A stretch of 64,000 nucleotides of DNA from Selaginella moellendorffii (GCF_000143415.4 NW_003314286.1:79826-143825); one strand, 5' to 3'. Counted from the first letter of the stretch, positions 32,437 through 44,140 are shown. Notes: generated by a model not told the origin, from the sequence alone. A program made the numbers and translations.

Positions 32437-35400
32437 TCATGGATGATGGTGGCTGCTGCTGCTGCTGCTTCCTTTCCCCCGGAAGAACCGGCTGAATGCC
32501 GACGAGGGGGGCTTCTCCGAGGGCGATCCCATGTCCAGGGACTTGGTGAGATCCAGCTCTTTGCTTGCCGACGCCGCTGCCGCTGCTGCTTTCAGTATCT
32601 TGGACTTGGCTGGGGATGTCGACTTGGAGCGTGGCCTTCCTTCCAGGGGGATGCTAGGCACGAACACCTTGCTTTCACCGTTTTGTTCGCTACCTTCGGT
32701 TGCGAGCTCTGGCGTCGGTTCCGCCGGTTTGGCAGCCAAAGTTTCCGCTTCGTCTGGTTTGAGTTTGGTGTTGCTGGTGCTTTCTTCCGATGTTGAAGGT
32801 TCTTCTGCTGCTGCTGCTGCTGGAGATTGAGAGCTCCTCGACATGCTGAGAGACTGTAGTTGCTCCCCAAGATTGAGGATAGCACGGTGGCACTCGTCCA
32901 GTTTCGCCGCGAAATCCACACTCTGCAAAAAGATCGTAATAAGATTTAAAGAGGGAGGGATCACAGTTTTACCTTTTCGGTGCTCGAGTCTGGAGTAGGC
33001 ACGACAGGGCTCGAGTTCTTCGTCCTGGAAGAGAAGATTGCGCGTCAGAAAAACAAGGTTTTAATCTGATTTTCTTACCGGGAGAGTTGCTGCTGAAGAA
33101 GATCATCAAGTTCGGCAGCAGCGGCTCGGCTCTTCGACCGTTCCTTCCCAAGCTCCTCCTCTAAAGCTTTTGATCTCTCCTCGAGTTGAGTTGCTGCATG
33201 CAATGCTGCTTTCACTTCGTACTGAAGCTCCGCTTTTGCTGAAAAGCTTTCGGCAAGCTGGTCTTCTGCGAGCTGCCTCGATTTTGCTGACAGAGCTAGC
33301 TCCGCCCTGAGCGATGCCACCAATTCTTCAGCTTCAAACACCTGACTCTTCCACGTTACTTGCGACAATGCCAAGTCGTGTTCCAGTTCCGCCTTGTCAG
33401 CCTCCAGGGTCTGGAAGTCCTGAGTGACCTGCTTCAAGCTTTCATTAGCACGTCGCTGGATTTCTTCTTTCTCTGCTTTCAGTTCTTTCAGTTCTTGCTC
33501 CGCTATGGAAAGTCTGCTGCATTCTTCCTTGACACCGTGAACGATCTCGTTTGTTGTGGCCAGAACGTGTTCAAGGTCCATTTTCTCGTTTTCCAGTCTG
33601 CTACATTCTGCTTCCAAACGTTTGAGGTTGTCGGTGGCGGTTTGCAGTTTCTGCTCAACATCCTCGTTTGTTCTTCGCAACGCAAGCACTTCCGTTTCCA
33701 GCTTCGAGCAGCTCTCCTTGAACTCCACTACAATCTTTGTCAAGCCTTCCACCTCAACGCAAAGTCGTTCTTTCTCGGTACTAACTTCTTTAAGCTCCTT
33801 GTCAGACCGATTGAAGTCACCTTTAACACGCTCAACGTCGTGCATAAAACCATCTTGAATATCTGCGTGCTCGGCTTTCAATCTCTTGCCCTCCTCCTCT
33901 AACGTAGCTATTCTCGTTCTCAGTTGCTGTACGTTCTGTGAAAAGCTCTGCTCCATTTCTTCTTTCTCGATCTTCAGCTGGTAAAACTCGCTCTGTAAGC
34001 TGATAAAACTCGCTTCCTGTGCCTTGAGCTCCTCGTTACTTTGGCAGAGCCTACCTTCCAGCCTAACATTCTGAAGCTCTAATCGACCAATATCTTCCTG
34101 TAATGTGCTCACTCGGCCCCGCTCCATCTTAAGCTGCTCACTGGCCTTCTGCTCCAATAAAGTCCTCTCATCCTTGTGCTTCTCGAGGCAAAGGTCCATT
34201 TCGATACACCGTGCTTCCTTCTCACTGAGAGACCTGTGAAGAGCTTCCTCCCGTAAAAGATACTTGTTGAGAGCTAGCTTGGTCTCCTCGAGCGACTTTC
34301 TACTTTCTTGTTCTTGCTCCATCAAGCGCCTGAGATCTTCCTCCAGTCCGTCAATGGTCTGAAGATGGACGTTCGTTCTGTTTGAATCCTCATGCCTCTG
34401 CTGTGAAGCCTCAGCCAAAGCTTCCTCTAGGTCCTGTTTCTCGTGTTGAAGCTGAACGAAGTCCGCCATCAACTTCTGGATATCCTGGTTCACTGCGTCG
34501 ATGTCTTTTTGAGTTGCTAGCTTGTCCTGTCTGCCGCGTTTCAAATCAGTCTCCAACACTTCAATTCTCATAAGCTGAGACTTCGCCTGCTCGTCGAGCT
34601 TTTCCCTCTGAGCTTCCAGTTCTGCCATGACCCCGTTCATCGTCTGGAGGCTCCTCTCAGCTGTCTCCTTTGCACAAATCTCTCTGCCAAGGCTCTCTTC
34701 GAACTTCTTGCTTAGTTCTTGTACTTGATCACGAGCTTTCGCGTCTGCAGCCTTCAGATCATTTTCCAGAGCAGATATCCTCGACTTAAGCTGTTCGACC
34801 AAGACCGTTGATGCCGCCAGCTTTTCTTCCATCTCGCGATTTTGCAAGGTAAGATCGTCCAAAACACTAGCATTCTTGCCAGCACTGTCGTGTAGCGAAT
34901 CCATTAGCACCACCTTCTCAATTTTCAGGGCAGCAAGGTTCTCTTGATGACGAGCCAATTCCTCTCGCAGCAATACTATCTGGCTGTTTGCCGCTGCTAA
35001 CGCAGCCTCCATATGCAATTCCGGGCTTCGGCCCCGTTCCAGGCCAGCGAGGACGTCCAAAGTGTTGCAAACTTCGGCGATGAAACTGAAGAAGTCGGCA
35101 TTTCCTTGCAATAGAGCGTTGCCAGAAGCAGCCAGCCTTTCAAAACTACCATCGACGTCGGCATTTGTCCACTGCACCTCGAGTGTTATCTCATCTGTTT
35201 TGATCTCGGAGTCAGAAGGTGGCTTCTGCCCGTGTTCAAGCCCACCATCCTGTCCTAAACGCTCTAAACTCCGGAAAATCTTCCGAGCTAATGGAACCAG
35301 TTCCTTCTTTTGCTCGTTTGCTAGCTGATCAACATCTCCATCCCTGGATGGTACCCCATCCACCTGTCCCTGTGCATGGCCATTTGCTGCGGTGTTGTTG

Positions 35401-36950
35401 TGAACCTGACTTTCCAGAGCGGACACTTTCTTTCTTAAAGCGATAATAACTTCGTTGGCGGCATCAAGGTCCTTTTGACTCGGGCTCCCGCTTTCCTTCC
35501 TCTCCAGTGCCTGACCATTTTCGTGTGGCACATTTGACGTGAGCTTCTCCATCTCCAGAAAGTCATCCATGAGTTCGAAGCTTGTGGTGTCGAGCAGCTT
35601 GTCAGGTTTCTTATCTTCTTTCTTAAACTGCGCCAGCTCGGTGATCAGTGCTGAGGCCCAGGCGTCCGCTTCGTCTCCATTGCAACTTCCATGGGATGCC
35701 TGCTGGTTGTCTCCAAAACTTCTCAAAGCCTCTATGTGCCCGTTCAGACCCATCTTGGAGACGTCTTGTTCCCCATAGATACTTGCGAGTTGCTCTTCCA
35801 CGTTGAGCAGCTTGCCTGCAGTCCGCGCACACATTATTCTTGCCGCCTGGAGCTCTTTGTTCCGCTTGGCAAGTTCATCCTTCAGTGATTTGGTTTCTTC
35901 TTCCAACGCAAACCTGTCGTCCATATCCTTGTTGCTCATTTCAGAGCAGTCGTCCACCGTTTCAGAGAAAGCTCGTGGTGAGCTCACCAGCCTTCCAAGT
36001 GACTTTCTCCGATCCAGCACGTCCACCTCACGTAGGTGCGGGGACGAACCAGCAGTCTTCTTGCGTAGCTGAATCTTTAGTCTCTGGCAGTCAGCTTCAA
36101 GCTTTGAAACCTTTCGCGACGAATCCAAGAGTTGCTGTTTCGCCGCCTCAGACGCCTTCTTGGATTCATTGTTGAGGCCAACGAGGTCCTTCTTCAGCGC
36201 ACGTACGTCATGTTTGAGCGCGGCATTTTCCTTCTCGAGACTCTCCACCTTAGTTGACACCTTCTTCACGTCCAAATCCGCCTGAACCTTCGCATCTGCT
36301 ATACGCTGCTCCAGGGATGCATTCTCGGCTGTTGCTTGGAGCACCTGCTCTTCCGCTTCCGTCAGCCTCGCGTCAAGATCCGTGCGAACCCGATCCCACT
36401 CTTTAGTCTTCTCCTCCAGCTCTTCTTGCTTCTGCTCCTGCTCTTCTCGTCCAGTTCGCAGCTGCTTTACACACTCCTTGAGAGCACCATCCAAGTGAGC
36501 AACGCGCTCATCTAGAGCTAGCCTTTGTTGCTGTGCGTTTTCTAGCTGCTGCTTCAACATGGCGGCCTCGGCTTCTGCCTTCTCCCATCCTGAAGAACAA
36601 AATAGTATCGCAAACTTTCATATCAGCTTCAATGAAGGATTGGAGCACATACCTGATATCGCATCCTCGGCAACTTTGGCATGCTGCTTCACTAAGTTGT
36701 CCTTGTTTATAATCTCTTTGAGCGCAACTGTGAGCTTGCTGGTTAGGAGCTGGACGCTTTCATCGCCTTGGTCCTTCTCCATAGCCGGTGTGTTCTTTCC
36801 TAGATCTCCAGAAGCATCACCATTTGGCTCTTTGGCAATGTGGTCGCCATTTTGCGACATGATCAGCTCCTAGAAGAGAAGATCCCTCAGCCTGTGACAA
36901 AGACCAAATATCCCGGAACTACTTACTGGGATATCTACTGCCTCGCTCAT
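32437..36950 (-). CDS. FPP: filament-like plant protein (FPP)
   Basis: Five exons (36950-36927, 36869-36653, 36589-33079, 33024-32973, 32922-32437) sum to 4290 nt, or 1429 residues. The diagnostic FPP N-terminal block is present: LVKQHAKVAEDAISGWEKAE, then AHLDGALKECVKQLR. A coiled coil follows for most of 80-1250, rich in Glu/Lys/Leu heptads. A second conserved region around 370-560 includes LMDDFLEMEKL. The low-complexity C-terminus (Ala/Ser/Glu/Pro) ends in a Ser/His tail. FPPs are plant-specific and associate with microtubules and the nuclear or vesicle periphery in published work. The 3.5-kb exon 3 is unusually long for this neighbourhood. The first exon encodes only eight residues (MSEAVDIP). 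Confidence 0.93.
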
Positions 36951-38849
36951 GGTGTGATCCAGACCTAGCTCTCGATCTGCAAGGAAGTGTGCGTGATCAG
37001 GTGATAGAAAACGGAATCCTCGCAGCTCTCAAGAAATTCTTGGCAGGCGCTTTCGCATGGAACGAGCATTAAACCCGCATTGCCAGGCTACGCACATTGT
37101 CCTCTTGCGATGAGGAACAAGGGAAAGGAGAAGAAATCCAGCATTTACCTTTCCTCGCTCTGCCTTACTGCGTCGAGCCGCCGCCCTGGGCCGCCACAGA
37201 CTCCTCCCAGCAGCACAAATCTTCGCTAGGCATCAGAAATTCGCTGAAAGCTTCGGCGCACGCTCGGACATCGACCGATCCGGCCGCGGCGGCGCATTGA
37301 TCCGCGCTGGAGACCAGTGACGCCGCGCTAGGGAGGGATGCGAGAAACCCTGATTCTTTCCTCCCTTTCGCACAGAAAGCCAAGAGCACAGGAGAAATGA
37401 TGAACGAAATACTTAGAGAGTGGGAAAGTAGAAATTTCACCTTAATTCCCCCCCATTTTTTCACTCGCTTTTACTTTCGGCGCCCATGCGAATCGAACTT
37501 TCATGCGCTCTGCCAGTCCGCCGGATCGCGACACGTGGTGGATCGTAGCGCCGGCATCTATCAACGTGGAGGTCGTTCTCACGCTGTCAAAGGTAGGTCA
37601 AAATGGTATAAAATAATTTATCTTGCCTAGTGATCCTTTTCAGGAGGCTATAGAATTAATTAGTCGAGACCGCTAATTAATTTGCATAGCCAGTGGAATA
37701 TGAACATCGTTGCTTTTTATGTTTGTTCCAACATCAAAATCACATCGCAAATTTTTTTCGCAGCGTTGCTTTCTCAACAACTGGCACCTAAATCGCAAAA
37801 AGAGAGCGAGAAAAATAAAATAAAATTCATGAGACAATCATAATGTATAAAAACTTGAGAGAGACAACTTACTTGCCCATCGTACCGTGAATCCGTTGTT
37901 GTGTAAGAGCTAAGGAAAAACCATTGAAAACTTCGCGCTCTGTGGATGAAATCAATAGAGTAGCAGCACTTTCTTGCTGGCAATCAATTGCCGCTGCCTT
38001 CCAAGCTAAGAATCCCTGCATCCCAAAAATCATTTGAAAGCAGCAAACGGGAAGCCACTTAACTTCGATGGGAATGGAAGGGTCTCCTAGATTCCGGCAT
38101 TTCTCGCAAAGCCATTATCTATCCCCCTGTTCTTGCGATGCACGGAAGCCAGCCAGCCTCTTCCCTGGGGCCTGAGGATGGTGCTCGCTGCCAAGCCCCT
38201 GCAAAAAAGGAAAAAGAGGAAGCTGTCCTGTGAGAAAGAGTTTGGTGGTACTGTCTATGAAAAATGCAAAAAAGAAATATGTACTAGTGCTCCTACCCAC
38301 AATGCAAGTGGCAAGGAACCAGAAAAGAGAGGAGGATGAATAAACATAATCCTTGGACTGAGTTTTACGACTGTCATCAATGTGGGAGCCAACAAACTCA
38401 TGCACATGGCAATATGGCTAACGTTTGATGATTCCATTCCACTCTCAGTGAATGCAAGCACAGCAGCAGCGACTCACATGCACTAGCTAGACGAAAAGAG
38501 AAAGAAAAACAGAAAAGAAAAACGAGAAAAAGTGCGGAAAGAGATTTTCTTACCTGAAAAATCACTGGGACGAACGGAAGATCCATGACCAGTTGTTACT
38601 TGAAAACAGGAAGGCAAACGGATGCCTGCAAAACAAAAAAGAAAAATAAACATACACACTCAAGGATCAGTTTCAACTTTGCAGAGTGGCATACCTTCTT
38701 TTCCGATTCTTCTTCTCCTTCGTCACATGTAGGTGGCCGGCTAATGTCTGCTTTTAGCCTCTGTCAAAGCAGAAGGTTACCTCCGCATCGCAAGCCTGAC
38801 AGTGACGCCAAATGTTTAGATGAGTGCAGTGCAGCACTAAAGGTTGCAG
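36951..38849. other. FPP promoter and RAD51D 3' region; no clear gene
   Basis: The right of the FPP gene holds its 5' leader and promoter to about 37400. From 37400 to 38850 I see only short frames. Two exon-like segments on the minus strand (about 38763-38697 and 38628-38552), with good splice ends, might be alternative 3' exons of the RAD51D gene. A truncated tRNA-like string near 37482-37522 was rejected. Confidence 0.35.
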
Positions 38850-40225
38850 TCATACGAGTGACGTGTGCTTTAGAAGTGTAACAGTGCAGGAATTGTTGTC
38901 GTGATCCTTGGCGAGCATCAGACGTACGTGAGGGACCGACTTCCAGCTCTCGCCGAGCGCTGGCTTCAGCTCCTCGTCCTCCGCGGCAACAGTGTTGTTT
39001 GTGATCTTGCAATAAAAAAGCACGTAAGAGATAGAGTCGACTTGGGAGCAAAGCTGCTCACCAGGACACAGATGTTGCGGTTGATTGCAATGCTTTTCAG
39101 GATCTGAGCAACGGACATCATTAAAGTGTGTCCTGCATTGCAACAGAAGAAAACAAAAGGAAAGATAAGATTTTGTTTCGCATCGTCAAGCTTAAAGCAG
39201 TTGTTCACGCCTTGAGCGTTGTTGCCACCAAGAATTGGAGAAAGAACAGATGCCAGACAGTCAACAATAACTAGCCGTAAATGCACCGGACCCGGGAATG
39301 AACTGTAAAATGATATGCAATCGGAGAACGCAAATGAGAAACATAGGCACAAACCTTGCGGGATCGTATAGACTATGAAGCACTTCCAATAGGCCGTGGA
39401 CATCGTAAACTTTAAAGCAGAAGATCCTTCGCATCGCCTCTTTCACATCGTCCTGCAAAAAGTCGCTGACATGAATAACTATGTTCGGACCTTACCTCGA
39501 TAGCTATCGAGCTACATCTTCTGCCACACATCATTTGCAAAACACGCTCGGCTGAGAAAGAACTCGAGGCATCGACATACGCCACAGAAAACTTGTGGTG
39601 GTAAGCCACGCATGCGGCAGAGTGCATACACAGCTGAGAACAAAGAAGTGAAACACTCGGTTAGATCAAAGCTAGTAGAAGACTCTTCCCGTTACTTGAG
39701 TTTTTCCGGAAGAGGAAGGCCCCACAAGTTCCGTGATTGTTCCATCCTTCAAACCTCCTTTCAGCAGAGAATCCAAGCTACACAGCAACAAGTGAATTGT
39801 CAAAAACCACACCCTGGACTTCGAGAGCTTTGAGAGACAAACCTTTCAAACCCTGTGGAAAGGGAGCCGGCTTGCAGATTTTTCTGGAGCATTTCATCTC
39901 CATTTTCCCATTTTCCATGACATTCTTCCAGAAACGTGGCCAATTCGGACTTAAACTGCTGACATAAACAGCACATCTTAGCCAAAATCAGGCAAATCAA
40001 CAAACAAAAACCTTCTGAATTTCTGGATCTTCCACGCCAGAATCTAGTTCCTGTGAAACAAAATCCCCCACTACGAGAAAGAAAACTTCACAAATTCACG
40101 AAGGAAAAGAGAGGAAAAAATGTACCTAGCGCAAAGATCATACCTGTGACGATCTTGTTGCGCTCCAGAAACTCCAAAACACGAGGCGTGAGAGACGCAA
40201 AGCCGAGCGTCCGCAACGGCGCCAT
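38850..40225 (-). CDS. RAD51D: RAD51D-like recombinase paralog
   Basis: Nine exons (40225-40144, 40070-40012, 39958-39843, 39777-39696, 39633-39496, 39452-39355, 39302-39211, 39132-39062, 39005-38850) total 894 nt, or 297 residues. The N-terminal helical domain ([20 protein letters not shown]) is followed by [15 protein letters not shown], Walker [10 protein letters not shown], Walker [20 protein letters not shown] and a [18 protein letters not shown] block, which is the RAD51D order. RAD51D acts in the BCDX2 complex in homologous recombination and telomere/defence-gene control in plants. Exon 7 ends at a GC donor, the only choice preserving the GGNNAQG-HTLMM alignment. The stop follows LLKHTSLV; the same bases form a GT donor, so a longer C-terminus is possible. 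Confidence 0.88.
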
Positions 40226-40376
40226 AGCTTAAACCCTAGCTCCCCGAACAAACCCTAAAAACAAAAATTCGCATTTCCCGCTCGGATCCAACGGTCACTT
40301 TTTGCACGAAATCAGACGCTTATCTCCGCGCCACGTGTTACTAACCCTGGGTTTTGAGAAGGTCGGTGTTTTCTCG
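40226..40376. promoter_or_regulatory. bidirectional promoter RAD51D / NDC1 with two telo-boxes
   Basis: Only 151 bp separate the divergent start codons. AAACCCTAG (40231-40239) and AAACCCTAA (40250-40258) lie on the RAD51D side. No TATA box is seen, as is common for constitutive divergent pairs. Confidence 0.6.
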
Positions 40377-42196
40377 ATGACGAGCATGGATTCATCGTCT
40401 CTCACCTGGGAGCTCACAGGGAAGCGATGGATGCGCGTAGGGTTCTTCACGGCGGCTGTCACATTTGCGGTGTGGATTCTCTGGGAGATCGCTCTGCCGC
40501 AAGCATCCTGGGGTTCCTTGATCGCCGCCGCCTTCAGGTTCTTGCTCTTTCAGCTAGCGCAGCTCGTCTTCTTGCTAGGGCAGCGATTGGTAGTCCAGCC
40601 GGAGGACCCTAACTCGTCCTCCATCGCCGACACGCTGCTGGGAATGGTATTGCTGGGCAAGGCGGCATTGGGCTGGCCGCTAGACCCAGATTACACGTAT
40701 CTCGTCGTCCAGAGGATCCGGGTTTTGAGAAACAGTTTCGTTCTCGCTATCGCAACCATGGCCTCTGGATTCCTGTCGCTATGCGCACTCACGCTCTCAG
40801 TGAGATCGAAGAGCTCGTTCTTCATCGACATGGGTGTTCGTGGTGCCGCGCTGGGGCTGTGCTACATTTTTCTCTACACTTGGGGGAAGGGCCATTTGCT
40901 CAAGTTTCCGATCATCCAGGTTCGAGGGAAAAACACTTGTTTTTGATACTTCTTTCGCTCACAAACTCTTTTTCGTGTTGTTTTTGTGTTCTCAGAGACA
41001 AGTTTACTTCAGTATGAAACTGGGGATGACTTTGGCATTGCGCTCGGCACTTAGAATGGCAGTGCTCTCCATTCCAGTCGCGGAGGTCCTCGTAAGATCC
41101 TTGCACCGATGTCTTGCTGGTAACTGGGGGCCCTTCTCTTTGTGGCACCAAGTCATCTATGTTGTCGGAGCGTTCTTTGTCGCTCTGATCTGGAACTTGT
41201 GCTGCCACTTTATCCAGGTATGCATGACGCGAGTCTTTTTGTGATCCGTTTTGTTGATATGTGTGTTTGTGATTCTTCAGGTGATTCACACGAGACGGTT
41301 CGTGTTTGCGCCACCCCCGGGATCAGCTGCAGCCGAGACTAATCCGACAGAGCCGCTTCTTTCGGTTTTGGAAGACGACGAGGACTTGATCAGGCAGTAC
41401 CTTGGATTCCTGGACCTGTTCATCCTATCAGGAGTCTCCGAGATAAATGTTGAGGCCTGGCGGCGAGCGGCATTCTTCGAAGAAAGCGGTGAAGCTTACA
41501 AGAAGGTCATCACGCTCTGTCTGCGACCACTTGACAGGCTTACAGTGAGGCTCCTGAAGGGTCTGGAAAGTGCGCAAGTAGGTGGTACCAAAGATCACAT
41601 ACCGGGTGCTGAACAAGGTGTGCATGCCAAGGAGAACTTTCAAGAATTGCAAGTAAGTAGCATGTTTTTTCAGACTGAATTGTACTCATCAGCTCCATGC
41701 TTGGCAGCTTTGCTCGTGGTGTGCGGGCATTGTGTCTTCGCTGACGGCATTCTCACGCACCGAAGACCGATATGGCGTTGCGCAGCTAACTGGCTCCAAT
41801 GCGGCGGTACTGGCATCGCTCATATCCTGTCTGCTTATCCTGGACGTCTACCTGGGACGTCGTAGTGGTTTCGGAGCTTTGAGCCTCGTCAGCCCGAACG
41901 GGATCCGGTGGGCCGTGCCGTTCCGAGGAGCTCTGCTGGACGCGGATAGGAAGCAAAGCGCTCTTTTCAAGAAGAAGTCTCTCCAGCACAGGAAAGCACA
42001 CGTAATGGCGGATGTTCTTCGGACAGCAATCTACAGGATCGTGGCAGTTTTCAGGGAGGAGATGGTAGTGACTGGCTCTGGCACCGTCTCGTATGCTCTC
42101 GCGGAACGAGACTGGCTGAGTAGGAACAAGCCTCTCTTTGGGACACCCGAGATGCACCTCCAGAAGCTGGGACAGTTTATAGAGTTCCAGGAGTAG
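40377..42196 (+). CDS. NDC1: transmembrane nucleoporin NDC1
   Basis: Four exons (40377-40919, 40996-41217, 41281-41652, 41708-42196) give 541 residues. About six membrane helices fall within residues 1-255. The cytosolic half follows, starting with the plant-conserved [15 protein letters not shown] and ending with a helical region. NDC1 is an integral membrane nucleoporin that anchors the nuclear pore complex and helps pore insertion. The similarity is to the plant Ndc1_Nup family from memory of its layout; I could not run a search. An upstream in-frame ATG at 40302 lies in the shared promoter and is less likely. The gene is head-to-head with RAD51D. Confidence 0.8.
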
Positions 42197-42325
42197 GATG
42201 GAAGAAGACACAGTTTTGACGGGATTTGGTAATGTTGCGGTTTAGATGTATCAACAGGGTTGTGAGGAGAGCTTCCTCGACTTGTTAGAAGGTTCGTCTT
42301 TCTTTTTTCTTTCTACACTTGTGTT

Positions 42326-43054
42326 TTATGCGCTGATCGGAGCTCTTGGTGGTGCAGCTGAGTCGGGATCACTCGTTTGATAGCTATAAGGTGGCGCTTC
42401 GCTTTGGAGCTGCATCACCGACGTCATGACTTGCGCGAGCTCCGCCTGCGTGTGGTTGAGCTCCAGCATATGGGACAGGACAGAGTTGAAGGACTGGAGC
42501 GTCTCCTGGACGCTCTGGAGCGTGCTGAGGTTGTCCTTGCTGCCGGACTGGGACTGGATCGCCTCGAGACCCTCCACCAGGGACAGTGCCTCGATCACTT
42601 GGAGCTGGGTCTGATTGAGATCGGGGAAGGACAGGGATTCTCGGATGCTCTGGAGCTGCTGCTGGGTCTCCTGGATGGCTTCACGCAGGTCAATGAGCAT
42701 ATCTCTAGTGAGGACGCCAGTGTTGTCACCACTCCCCGAAGGTTGATCACCACTGCTGCCACTTCCGCCGCCGCCGTTGTCACCACCACCACCACTACCG
42801 CCACCTCCTCCACCTCCTCCTCCGCCAGGTCCGCCACCACCGCCAGGACCATTTGGACCTCTCGGATCCGTCACATTTGAAGAAGATCCACGAGAACCAC
42901 CTGGAAACAAAAGCAAGCACCAGATCGAGTTGGAAAGGTAAAAGATCGAGCTCTCACTTTCGGTGGTATTTTCGCCAAGACAACTTCTCCAGTGGATGGA
43001 ATGGAGCAGCAGGAGCACCAGCAGCAGTAGCTGGAAATTCGAAGCCGTGATCAT
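42326..43054 (-). CDS. secreted Gly-rich helical protein, family member 1
   Basis: Two exons (43054-42958 and 42900-42326) with a phase-1 intron give 223 residues. Exon 1 encodes a signal peptide (NFQLLLLVLLLLHSIHW). Exon 2 starts with Ser/Asn-rich sequence and a Gly-dominated tract of about 50 residues with scattered Pro, Ser and Asp. The last 125 residues are helical, rich in Gln/Leu/Ser, with Leu spaced like an amphipathic helix (DMLIDLREAIQETQQQLQSI). Sequons NTT, NVT, NQT and NHT suggest N-glycosylation. The Met at 43054 begins the signal peptide; in-frame upstream sequence to 43219 is leader and carries the TATA box. I do not recognise this family. It is most like member 2 next door. 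A cell-wall or apoplastic role is only inferred. Confidence 0.75.
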   Translation of the reverse strand: MITASNFQLLLLVLLLLHSIHWRSCLGENTTESESSIFYLSNSIWCLLLFPGGSRGSSSNVTDPRGPNGPGGGGGPGGGGGGGGGGSGGGGDNGGGGSGSSGDQPSGSGDNTGVLTRDMLIDLREAIQETQQQLQSIRESLSFPDLNQTQLQVIEALSLVEGLEAIQSQSGSKDNLSTLQSVQETLQSFNSVLSHMLELNHTQAELAQVMTSVMQLQSEAPPYSYQTSDPDSAAPPRAPISA

Positions 43055-43109
43055 CCTGAGAGATTGGCAGTAGCAGGCATGAGACTCGAAGTGGGCCAAA
43101 GTTTCATCC

Positions 43110-43178
43110 ATATATAAGACTGGTCGAGGAAGCGTGTCTTTCTCGATCCAAATTTTGTGGAACATGTCCTTTGGGTTG
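43110..43178 (-). promoter_or_regulatory. TATA box and 16-bp shared element, member 1 promoter
   Basis: A TATATA core at 43110-43118 (minus) lies about 60 bp upstream of the ATG. The 16-mer CATGTCCTTTGGGTTG (plus-strand reading) at 43163-43178 is identical to one upstream of member 2. Confidence 0.55.
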
Positions 43179-43228
43179 TCTTGCCAGTACTGGAGTGCCT
43201 TTCTCGTGAAAGCACACACTTCTTTCTA

Positions 43229-43270
43229 AAGTCAAACTCGTCAGACTATAGTCAACTTAAGTCAAATCGT
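43229..43270. repeat. GTCAA cluster between members 1 and 2
   Basis: Three GTCAA units (W-box complement) plus a related GTCAG in about 40 bp, between the promoter of member 1 and the stop codon of member 2. Confidence 0.45.
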
Positions 43271-43284
43271 ATAAGAAATCTACT

Positions 43285-43974
43285 CTAGATTCCTAGGGGC
43301 GGCGCCGCTCTTGGCGAGGAGGCTCGATCCGGGTCGCGGGCCTGGAAGCTAGCGGGCGGCGTATCGCTCTGGAGCTCGATGATCGAGGCCATGACCTGGG
43401 CGAGATCTTCCTGCGTCTGGTTGAGCCCCAGCATCAGGGAGAGGACATTGTTGAAGTACTCGAGAGTCTCCTGGATGGCCTTGAGCGTGTTCAAGCTGTT
43501 CTTGCTGCTTGCCTGGAGATCCTCAAGCCCCTCCACCAGCGACAGCGCCTCCACGACCTGGAGCTGGGTGGCATTCAAGGTCGGGAAGGAGAGCGACTGC
43601 CGGATGCTCTGGAGCTGCTCCTGGGCCTCCCCGATCGCGTCGCGGAGATCGATGAGCATGTCCATGTTGAGGATCCCGTTCTCGTCACCTGATGGTTGAC
43701 CACCACCACCACCACCACCACCACCACCGGCACCCCCACCTCCCGGTTGACCGCCGCCGCCGCCAGGACCATTCGGACCTCCCGGGCCTCTTGGATCAGT
43801 CATGTTGGAGGAACCACCTATGAAGAACCCAAGAAATCGATGTCACCAAAGAAATGTATGGTGGTTTTTACCATTCTGGGTGGTGGAGTTTGTGCTGCTA
43901 CTAGCGTTTCCCGAGTGGATCCAGTGGGCGAGCAGCAGTAGCAGGAGACTGGACGTCCAAATCTTGAGAATCAT
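43285..43974 (-). CDS. secreted Gly-rich helical protein, family member 2
   Basis: Two exons (43974-43872 and 43817-43285), phase-1 intron, 211 residues. Signal peptide KIWTSSLLLLLLAHWIHSG; Ser/Asn/Thr-rich linker with NST and NMT sequons; Gly/Pro/Gln tract of about 40 residues; then a helical domain closely similar to member 1. Shared blocks include DMLIDLR, SLSFP, QLQV followed by EALSLVEGLE, and LAQVM, at very roughly 60 percent identity by eye. The C-terminal tail is Pro/Ala/Arg-rich. It is a tandem duplicate of member 1, which lies downstream on the same strand. Divergently transcribed ALG11 lies 260 bp upstream. Function unknown. Confidence 0.75.
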
Positions 43975-44017
43975 CGCAAAGAAATGCTTGGGCGAATGTG
44001 TTTGAGGGCGTGAGTTT

Positions 44018-44064
44018 CTTATACCGGGGAATGGATGCAATCATAGAGCATGTCCTTTGGGTTG
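44018..44064 (-). promoter_or_regulatory. TATA box and 16-bp shared element, member 2 promoter
   Basis: TATAAG (minus) at 44023-44018, about 45 bp upstream of the ATG. The 16-mer identical to that in member 1 lies at 44049-44064, 26 bp further upstream. Confidence 0.55.
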
Positions 44065-44140
44065 CCAAGCTAATCACTGAATCATTGATCCACATAGAAC
44101 GTCTCCGTGAATCCCAGCGAATATACTCCATGTAGCCCTA

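Noticed and set aside
37482-37522. tRNA-like string on the minus strand (GGCAGAGCG box A-like, GTTCGATTC box B-like)
   Set aside because: The two boxes are only about 8 bases apart, with no room for an anticodon arm, and no acceptor stem pairs. At best a tRNA or SINE remnant.
42725-42850. Plus-strand frame of Thr/Ser repeats opposite the Gly tract of family member 1
   Set aside because: Antisense shadow of the GGN-rich tract. The minus strand has the signal peptide, intron and paralog support.
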